From NCBI RefSeq assembly GCF_000005505.3, contig NC_016131.3:61241355-61305354 (forward strand): 64,000 nt of DNA. Direction: 5' to 3'. Shown here in pieces: positions 56,823 through 64,000 of the stretch. Position numbers and translations under genes: made by a program. The stretch is from Brachypodium distachyon (lineage: Eukaryota; Streptophyta; Magnoliopsida; Poales; Poaceae). The notes under the pieces were generated by a model, which worked only from the letters and a program-made list of their open reading frames with translations, did no database searches and was not told the DNA's origin. Within the stretch, counting starts at the first letter, position 1. Each line of letters starts with the position of its first letter.

Positions 56823-58466
56823 ATGTCCCTGCATCCGCGCCGCTTCATCAGACACATCTGCTCCAGCTCCGCCTCCGAGCTCGCCTCGGTGCCGACCGCC
56901 GTATCGACCGCCGCCTCTCTCGCGGCAGACACCGTGCTCCGTGGCCCGCGCTTCGAATCCAACCTCCTGAAGCTCATCCCGCGCGCACTCCTCTTCGACC
57001 CGAGCTGCGTTCGCCTCACCCTCTCCCACCTCCTTCCCTCCCCTGAACCCTCACTCCACTTCCTCCTCTTCCTCTCCTCCCTCGTCCCCGCCCCCGAGGC
57101 TGCCCCGGCACCCTCGCCTCAGCTCCCCGGGGTCGACGCCTTCCTCCTCCGCCTCCCGCCACATCTCGCCGCAGATGCCGCCGCGCTACTCGCCTCCCAC
57201 CTCGGCCTTCACCCGTCCATCCCTGCACTCAACGCTGCTTCCCGCGCTGCCCTCCGAGCCGCGCGCCCCGACCTCGTCTTCAACCTCTTCTCCACCTTTT
57301 CCTCCTCCCCCGACTTCCCAGGCGACGCCGACACCGTCTCCTGCCTCGCGCGCGCCTGCGCCGCTGACCGCCGCCCACTTGACGGCCTCCGCCTCCTCCG
57401 CGATGCCGCTCGACGTGGCTCCCCTCCGTCATCTGCTGCCGCCGCTGACCTCGTCAAAGCCTTCGCAGCCTCTGGCAACTTCCCCAAGGTATCTGATACG
57501 CTCCACCTCATGATCTCTGCGGGATATCCTCCAGATACGGTTGTCTACCAATGCATCATACACGGACTATTCGCACACAAGATGGGCGGTGAAGCCCTTC
57601 GTGTCTTCAATGAGATCAAGCTGCGTGGTTATGACATTGACGCAGTCACTTACACAACAGTGATCGATGGTTTATGTAAAGTGGGCAACATTGTGGATGC
57701 ACGGAAAATGTGGGATGAGATGGTGCACAAAGGTATGGAGCCCAATGAGTATGCATATTGCTCTTTTCTCGGTTACTACTGTAAAGCTGGTGATTTTGAT
57801 ATGGCTTACAAGGTGTACGGTGAAATGCTTGGGAAGGGATTCAAGGAGAGTACAGTCAGCTGTAACATTATTCTCGCAGGGTTTTGTGTCCATATGAGGG
57901 TGGATGAAGCGATTTCTGTGTTTGAGGGAATGGTTACAGAGGGTATTGAGCATGATGTGTTCACTTACAACACATTGATTCAGGGCCTATGTAAAGTTGG
58001 GAGATTGGCTGAGGCGATTCGGATGTATCAGCGGCTATTGTCGTCTGGTTTGGAGCCAACTGTGTCAACCTTCACGCCACTCATTGACACCATGTGTGAG
58101 GAAGGCCAGGTGGATCATGCTGTCGAATTGTTTAGGTTGATGCAGGCTAAGGGCTTCGAACCGTTGGTGCGTAGCAATGATAGTGTCATAAATGGGTTCT
58201 GTAAGGCCAGGAGAGCTGATGATGCTATGGCATGGTTGGCAGGCATGTTGAAGAGCAATCTGAAACCTCAGAAACAGACATTCAATTCTTTGCTGGAGTT
58301 GCTGAGCACTTCCGAGCGAGTGGATGATGCACTGCTGATCCTAAATACAATGCTCAAATCTGGATTTGGATTAGACAGTTTGCCCTGTACGATACTTGTT
58401 GATAAGCTATGCACAGGAAATGTACCTTACTCTCATAAGTTGGAGGATATTTTGGTGAGCAGCTAA
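56823..58466 (+). CDS. P-class pentatricopeptide repeat protein, intronless, complete
   Basis: RNA-binding repeat protein, expected in mitochondria or plastids, acting in organelle RNA processing or translation. It has a single open frame of 547 codons from ATG 56823; an upstream in-frame start at 56604 would lie in the divergent leader and is unlikely. The N terminus MSLHPRRFIRHICSSSASEL is Arg/Ser-rich without acids, like a mitochondrial targeting peptide. From about residue 235 at least eight 35-residue P-type repeats follow, for example TYTTVIDGLCKVGNIVDARK, TYNTLIQGLCKVGRLAEAIR and TFTPLIDTMCEEGQVDHAVE. There are no C-terminal E or DYW domains, so RNA editing is not suggested. The N-terminal third is strongly GC-rich and the repeat region less so, a gradient common in grass genes. 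Its RNA target is unknown. Confidence 0.93.
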   Translation: MSLHPRRFIRHICSSSASELASVPTAVSTAASLAADTVLRGPRFESNLLKLIPRALLFDPSCVRLTLSHLLPSPEPSLHFLLFLSSLVPAPEAAPAPSPQLPGVDAFLLRLPPHLAADAAALLASHLGLHPSIPALNAASRAALRAARPDLVFNLFSTFSSSPDFPGDADTVSCLARACAADRRPLDGLRLLRDAARRGSPPSSAAAADLVKAFAASGNFPKVSDTLHLMISAGYPPDTVVYQCIIHGLFAHKMGGEALRVFNEIKLRGYDIDAVTYTTVIDGLCKVGNIVDARKMWDEMVHKGMEPNEYAYCSFLGYYCKAGDFDMAYKVYGEMLGKGFKESTVSCNIILAGFCVHMRVDEAISVFEGMVTEGIEHDVFTYNTLIQGLCKVGRLAEAIRMYQRLLSSGLEPTVSTFTPLIDTMCEEGQVDHAVELFRLMQAKGFEPLVRSNDSVINGFCKARRADDAMAWLAGMLKSNLKPQKQTFNSLLELLSTSERVDDALLILNTMLKSGFGLDSLPCTILVDKLCTGNVPYSHKLEDILVSS

Positions 58467-60170
58467 TAGCATTCAGATGTTTTCCCAAACATAGAATTGT
58501 TCATTTGTTTTCTCCTGGATTGATGTCTTTACCAAGACAATTTTTTGTTAGTATTGTTTGAGTACTCGAAGGACTTGCGTAGAAAGTAACAGAGCTCCGA
58601 GAAATGACGACAGCTTGTTGGTCTGCGCCTCTGCGGTGATAGCTTCCTTGACGAATATCAGTGTGTCATCTTCCATGACACTAGCAGCTTGATCAGGATG
58701 ATAGTAACAGTGGAGATCTGATGAGCAGCTCTGTAGCCACCTTCTTCAGGAGCTGCAAAGGGCTCTTCAAGATAACCTGAGATTTCTCTGAACAGTAAGG
58801 GCTGCGGCCTCCACCTGGCTGTTCTCTGCATCTCCATCCCGGGGTATGTATTCTGCTTTGGCCCTCTGGCCCTCCCTTTTCTTTTCTGTCTATTTTCAAA
58901 TCTTACAATAGCCTACATCATCAACCTGCAGGCTGCATCTTGGCTGTCCTATATCCCATTTGAGCAGATCGGTTCAACTAGGTTTTGTTTTTGTTAAGAG
59001 ATTTATGATGGTCCATATGTACAAACCTAAATAGGACTGTTGGATGGCTTATTTTCTTCTCGTTTTATATAGTTTTGTATGTCCATATTAATTAACCCCT
59101 GACTGGGGTTTTATGAATATCCATTTTTTCCTTGTTTTGTGTTGCCTAATCATAGTTGTTTCACGTAGCTGATTGCTTTATTCACTGTGCAGATTCGGCT
59201 TGATAGTTTTTTGGAACAGTAATAAAGAGCAATCAATTATAGAAAACTAGTACACAACAGTGTTTCACGGTGTAATGCTGTGAATCCAACAATCTACAGA
59301 CATATATACATCTGAATGTATAGGTCTTTGCTGGCTCTTCTAGGCTGGAAATCTGCAACAGATATGTTGTTCATCATGTATCTGCTTGTGACATGCGCAG
59401 AGGACCAAGGCCAATTTATTTCTCCATTACTGTATGTTTCCACCTGTTTGAATTTTTGGCAATGATGTTGCAGCATGATGTATAGTTATTTATGAGAATC
59501 AGGATTTATAGTTATTTATACAGTACTTTATAGTACTAGTATCCAACCGACCTGGTAATGTAACGCTTTTTTTTTTCACCTTCTCGATTTCTAGTTTGTT
59601 GCTACATGTCTTTTCTAATTTGTATCACCTTCTTTATCACCCAAATGTGGTTGCAATGGCACTGTTCTTAGCTGTGATCAACTCCACGGGAGAGGAAGTA
59701 ATAGTTTTATCTTTGAGTACATGATCACCGTGATATTAAGAGGGGTGAAACCAAAGTTCCTTTGATCTGGGTCGAGTCTCTGAAAATTGCAGTTGAAAGC
59801 AAATTCCTTCCGCTTTTCATAAGTATAGGAAAACCTGCCATGGTTGAACTTTAGATGTTTTGGGAGGTTCTGAGATTTCTCTAACCGGAACCTTTGCTAA
59901 TTTAAAATCTTGGTGCATTTTAGATATGAGTTCATCCTTCCTCATGCCCTTGTAGGGCCGGACCAATGAGCTGTTCAGCTCGTTAAGCTCATAAAGATAA
60001 CGAGCTGAAACTCTTGTTCGGCTCGGTTCATTAGGAATACGTTAAACTTCTGAGTGCCCGAAAGCGCACAACGAAATAGGACATGCCAATGGCAGGATTG
60101 TCATTGGATCCGCAATAGCTACATGAGACACCATAGTCCCTCATCTTTCTGGTCGACCCTCTTGGGCTCT
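58467..60170. other. Intergenic region after the PPR gene
   Basis: The first few hundred bases are presumed PPR 3' UTR. No gene or bounded element was found in the remainder. GAGCTGTTCAGCTCGTTAAGCTCA near 59970 resembles repeat debris. Confidence 0.45.
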
Positions 60171-60174
60171 TGGA

Positions 60175-60915
60175 ACAGTAACTTTGGAATGGTTAGGGCG
60201 ATTCCAATGTGGTGACCCTAATATTCTCACCTTCTTGTGGTGCATTTGGAAATCTCGGAACAAATTTCTCTTCAACAGGAAAATATCATCTCCTCTTCAG
60301 GTGGATCCATATGCTGTGAGTTTAATTGCAGGTTCAATCTGACAGGTCTCACACTTAAATGGCTTCAACATCTATTCTGATGCGGCTTGGAAGCCCTCGG
60401 CGTCGCAAATAGACAGATCGACTCAAGTTGGACTAGGAATCTTCATTGACTCACACATCACAGGTCTCAGGTGGACAGCTCAAATTCAAGCCGCTTCTCC
60501 CCCGGTCTCTTCAGCTAATCAAGCCGAAGCCATGGGAGCTTTGCTTGCTGCTTCTATCATTTCTTATCTCAACCAACAGGAAGCTAAACAGATCACAGAC
60601 AACCAAACCATTGCTTTGGCCTGTCAGCACAATGATGTCATCAATCACCCTGGACACTGGACCATCATGCAGCAAATCCTCCAAATCTCCTCTACTCTGG
60701 ACAAGCTCAAGTGCAGGATGATATTCACTCTTAGAGACAACAACTCTGTAGCGCACTATCTAGCCAAAAGAGCTCTAAAATTTCAGAGATGCAGCAACAC
60801 CTTCACTTGTACTAACAAAGATCACAAAGCAGCTGCTTGCCCTTGGCGCAACTTTGTAATATTCAAAGCCTCGACTCGTTCAGGCTTCCCTCTGTACTTT
60901 GTTGTTAAGGAATAA
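60175..60915 (+). pseudogene. LINE 3' fragment with RNase H-like domain
   Basis: The sequence [16 protein letters not shown] near 60235 is the LINE RT tail. After a stop it continues into an RNase H-like fold: VGLGIFIDSHITGLRWTAQI, ANQAEAMGALLAASIISYL, TDNQTIALACQHNDV, GHWTIMQQIL, and NNSVAHYLAKRALKFQ. This matches the plant RVT_3-type RNase H at LINE C termini. The end is a stop at 60915 and an A-rich stretch follows. It is 5'-truncated. Confidence 0.82.
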
Positions 60916-62690
60916 ATTTTCTGGTTTACAAAAAAAAATGCGGCGACCCATTTCGTCCAGAAGTGTTCGTTTGTGTCCGTGCGGACAAAACACACACCCC
61001 AATGCAATGAACCATTACGGCGGTTGTTCGCTTTTCTGTCCGGCTTGACCCATTTCCGGCACAAATCTGGGCCAGATTTACGTCTGGGCGGACAGTGCAC
61101 TTGTTCTCCTTTATCCTCCCTTGTCCTCCCCCGGAGCCATCTGTTTTTGACTAAACTAAATAAACAAACATATCAAATAGGTGATCGCGTCGAGGGGTGG
61201 GTGGGTGGGGGGCACGGCACAAGCCGGACAAGGTCTTCTGGGGTGTCCGAGTCACCACCCATGACCAAAACAGACAACTTTGAGTCACCCTTAGTTCTTG
61301 TAGCCCAGACTCCGAAGACCGGCTACCTCTGCACCCCTTTGCCCGTTGGCCCATCCTACCAAAGCAAGCAGGACCACTCTCAAGACTATGTTCACAAACA
61401 CGACAAACACACACTTGTTGACGGCGTTTACCACAAACATTTCTCCATTTTTATACTAAATGCACTTCAAATGAGAAGCACGGAAATAAGGGGTATCCCA
61501 ATGGTAGATTCAATATTGACTCTTCATGTGTCTTAGAATCAACGATGAAATAACACATGTACCATGTTGTAAGCTAACTGTACATAATTTGCTAGAATTA
61601 GATTTATTGGTGTACATTGATAAAGTGGTCGATTCTTAAGTCACTCTTAAACCACTGCTCCCTCCGCCTGGTATTACGTGTCACAACTTTATCTAGATAC
61701 ACATGTATCTAGACGCATTTTACCGTGTAGATACATGCAAAGATGTCACACTTAATACCGAACGGAGAACTCGAAGACTTCTTCTCTCTCCTCCCACCCT
61801 TCACATCATCAATTTTCAAATAAAAATGGATCTTTGCAGATGCCCAAGTGATTCCTACAAACCCACCTTCTTTTGTGCCTCCATGGTTCATGAAAATTAC
61901 AATGGGATTGCCATCATGCATAATACCTTCACAATTTCTCTTCCTCCCAACCAGAAACCGATCATTTCTTTATGTCGCGTTGGACATCTCTTCATGTTTT
62001 AAATCCTCTTTGGCATTGTGATGGATCATCACAATCTAGCTTCTATGACATCCTTGTCTATTTTACTACATGGATAACCAAATTTTTTTAACTTTATGAA
62101 TATTCTTTTACAGCATATATAGATCATAAAATAAGTCTAGTACTGAAACAAAAAACCATAATCCAATGGCACACCTATCTGACCGTTAACCTGACCGAAG
62201 GCCGGTAATAAGCTCATCCCAAAGCGGCACGAAGAAATATCTAAATGCACATCAACTGCTAAATTCGATCGACTGTAAACTTTCTGGATTCCGGATTCAT
62301 ATGTTGCTATAAATAGCGAGTCGATTATCAACATGAGTCAGCATGTTTATCGATTCGATCTCGCTACCCATGCCGCATTTGCTGTCAGATCAGACGCCTG
62401 TGGCCACCTCACCCATTAACCAGCAAATTACCAACTCAGATTCTTTCCTTAATTCGTGCAGATCGCATCCACGGATCGGGCGGGCGTCGCCTCTTTCCAA
62501 TCTCCAGAATTTTAAAATACTCGTCCCACTCAGAGGCGAATCGCCCACGCAAAATGCAAGGCTCGAGCTCGGAGGAGCATTTCTTTCTTTTTTTCTCGGA
62601 TCGCTAGCTAGCGCTGCTCTGGCGGGCACTGACTGCATCCAACCGCTTCCGCGACCGCTTCCCCACATGGGTAATCTCGGAGCGGCGCGT
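60916..62690. other. Intergenic region upstream of the transporter
   Basis: Contains a diverged repeat-like stretch at 60940-61110 (GTGTCCGTGCGGACAAAACA) and a MITE at 61656-61770. The last 300 bases are the transporter promoter. No gene is supported; an open frame at 60973-61536 has no domain. Confidence 0.5.
61656..61770. mobile_element. Stowaway-like MITE
   Basis: Ends CTCCCTCCGCCTGGTATTA and TAATACCGAACGGAGAAC, with the interior ATGTATCTAGACGC. The right end has decayed. Confidence 0.75.
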
Positions 62691-62691
62691 G

Positions 62692-62699
62692 TATAAATA
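62692..62699 (+). promoter_or_regulatory. TATA box of the sugar transporter gene
   Basis: TATAAATA in a GC-rich setting, 118 bp upstream of the ATG at 62817. The position suits transcription starting near 62725 with a leader of about 90 bases. Confidence 0.7.
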
Positions 62700-62816
62700 C
62701 CCGAGAAAAACTTGGCATCGCCTCCCCGACCCGAAGAACACTCCTCTTCCACCCCGACCAATCTCGGCCATTGCTCTTCTTCCGGCCGTTTGTCCGCGTC
62801 GGTCGTAGAGGTTAGG

Positions 62817-63964
62817 ATGGGGATAGTGAGGCCTGCGGATGATGTGGAAAGCGGGGTGGTGGGTGCCGGGGGCGGCGGCGGCGAGGTGACGGCGCCGCTC
62901 CTACTCCGGGATCACAAGGATGATGCGGCGGCGGTGGAGGATGCCAAGATCCAGGTGGACGAGAAGGTGGATTCGTGCGGAGGCGGCCCGGAAGGGTCCA
63001 TCTGGATGGTTCTGCTCAGCACCGCGGTGGCCGTGTGCGGCTCCTTCGAGTTCGGAACCTGTGTAAGCCGCCGCCAAATTAACCCTTCCTCTCCTCTCTG
63101 TTGTATTGTGTGGCTAGGCGTTGCGCTGAGATGAATGACGAGAGTGTACTCAACTGGACGCGCACGAGCGGCGCCTATGGTATGTTTGGCTCACGATGCG
63201 CTACTTTTGGTCAACTAAAGGTTTCCAAAGAAAAGGAGGCAAATGTGCCTGAAAGGTGATGACCGTTGAGCTAGAGATGAATATGCATGTGAGGAATTTC
63301 CTGCCGTGCATGGTCGACGTTCCCATTTGCAAAATTCCACAAAAGATCATAATGTCCTGCTAAAAGAATTCCACGAAATTCATGAATGTGGTACACATGA
63401 AGCTACCTAAACATGGAAAAATTCAAGTTCATTTCTGTATTCTGGTATTCAGAATCAAGGGGCGACCAGGGGCGAATTTGGAACTGAAATATTGCATGTT
63501 TACATAACTTTTGTATGTATTATTTTGTTATTTTTGGAATAATATGTCTCATGCACTTTTCACTATTTTGTAGTAGTATATGGCTTCAGTAGGCACCAAC
63601 AATCCTGCCTTTTCTTGTCATCATTTGGTTTAGTTTAGACATGTACAAGTATTAAAAATTGCAAAACTGTCGTATGTTTTGTGTTCAAGATTATTCTTCT
63701 TTCTAAAACTGGGAGGATTGATTTACAAAACAGGAAGGATGGTGATATGGATAGTTCATCACATCTCATCACATTGGATGTGGATGTATCTCAACATTTG
63801 TTTTTAGCTACATTACAAGATTCCCTTTCCAAGACTGATTATTCTGCCATGTGGTATATTTATCTACAATTTTTGTGAAAGATATGCCATCTTATTTGCA
63901 GGTTGGTTATTCTGCACCAACTCAGTCAGGAATAGTGGATGAAGTCGGACTGTCCATCTCTGAG
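62817..63964 (+). CDS. ERD6-like monosaccharide transporter, partial (5' end)
   Basis: Major facilitator sugar transporter of the ERD6-like group, usually a tonoplast protein exporting sugars from the vacuole. Two exons are in the window: 62817-63062 (82 codons) and 63902-63964 (21 codons), with an 839-bp intron (GTAAGC to TTGCAG) between. The cytosolic N terminus is acidic and Gly-rich and carries TAPLLL, a possible dileucine sorting signal for the vacuole membrane. The first membrane segment begins SIWMVLLSTAVAVCGSFEFG, and the second exon gives VGYSAPTQSGIVDEVGLSIS, both closely matching this subfamily. The frame is open to the donor at 63965, and the remaining membrane segments lie off the right edge. 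Confidence 0.88.
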
Positions 63965-64000
63965 GTTTGCAACATGAATAAGCTTTCTTTTGAAGCGACA

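Noticed and set aside
1..64000. CRISPR arrays, operons, riboswitches, bacterial-style promoters
   Set aside because: No regularly spaced direct repeats or bacterial gene organisation; the window is plant nuclear DNA.

Overview
The window is nuclear DNA of a grass, most likely a Pooideae/Triticeae-type cereal. The evidence is GC-rich first exons, plant-type GT-AG introns, Stowaway-type MITEs with CTCCCTCCGT ends, grass LINE and SINE families, and genes with clear plant orthologues. Exon coordinates below come from reading splice sites and frames by eye; every intact multi-exon gene closes in frame across all its junctions.

Intact or window-truncated genes, left to right: a Mediator MED26/TFIIS-N type gene running off the left edge (12-707, -); a complete SCAB-type actin-binding protein gene (coding 11822-17278, +, 12 coding exons, 494 aa); an RLCK-VII/RIPK-like receptor-like cytoplasmic kinase (19227-20838, -, 447 aa); a membrane-anchored sulfotransferase-like gene (33278-34984, +, 343 aa); a DHHC S-acyltransferase (41393-47658, -, 10 exons, 392 aa); an SC35-like SR splicing factor (52961-56524, -, 244 aa) arranged head-to-head with an intronless P-class PPR gene (56823-58466, +, 547 aa); and the 5' end of an ERD6-like sugar transporter running off the right edge (62817-63964, +).

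Broken genes: a Harbinger-type transposase around 6-7 kb, an elongin-B/ubiquitin-like gene (29485-30672) with two frame-shifting deletions, a ribonuclease T2 remnant lacking one catalytic motif (37045-37462), and an SnRK2 kinase 5' fragment carried inside a Pack-MULE (37538-38634).

The spaces between genes are a mosaic of small, mostly non-autonomous transposons. Several can be bounded exactly by target-site duplications: a hAT element (24080-24876, 8-bp GATCTATT), a Tourist/Harbinger-type element (24976-25654, TAA), a Mutator-like element with about 220-bp inverted repeats and a GC-rich core (28632-29439, 9-bp AAAAAAATT), a 5'-truncated LINE (3324-3757, 12-bp duplication) and a tRNA-derived SINE (11-bp duplication) inside a decayed LINE (about 48.6-51.9 kb). 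About a dozen full-length Stowaway-like MITEs are scattered, several within introns of SCAB and DHHC.

The genes do not form one pathway. Several have relatives with roles in guard-cell, ABA or defence signalling (SCAB, RLCK, captured SnRK2), but that is family knowledge and not evidence of a cluster. The most distinctive items are the Pack-MULE holding the SnRK2 fragment, the MULE with the GC-rich core, and an apparent GC-AG intron in the sulfotransferase gene.
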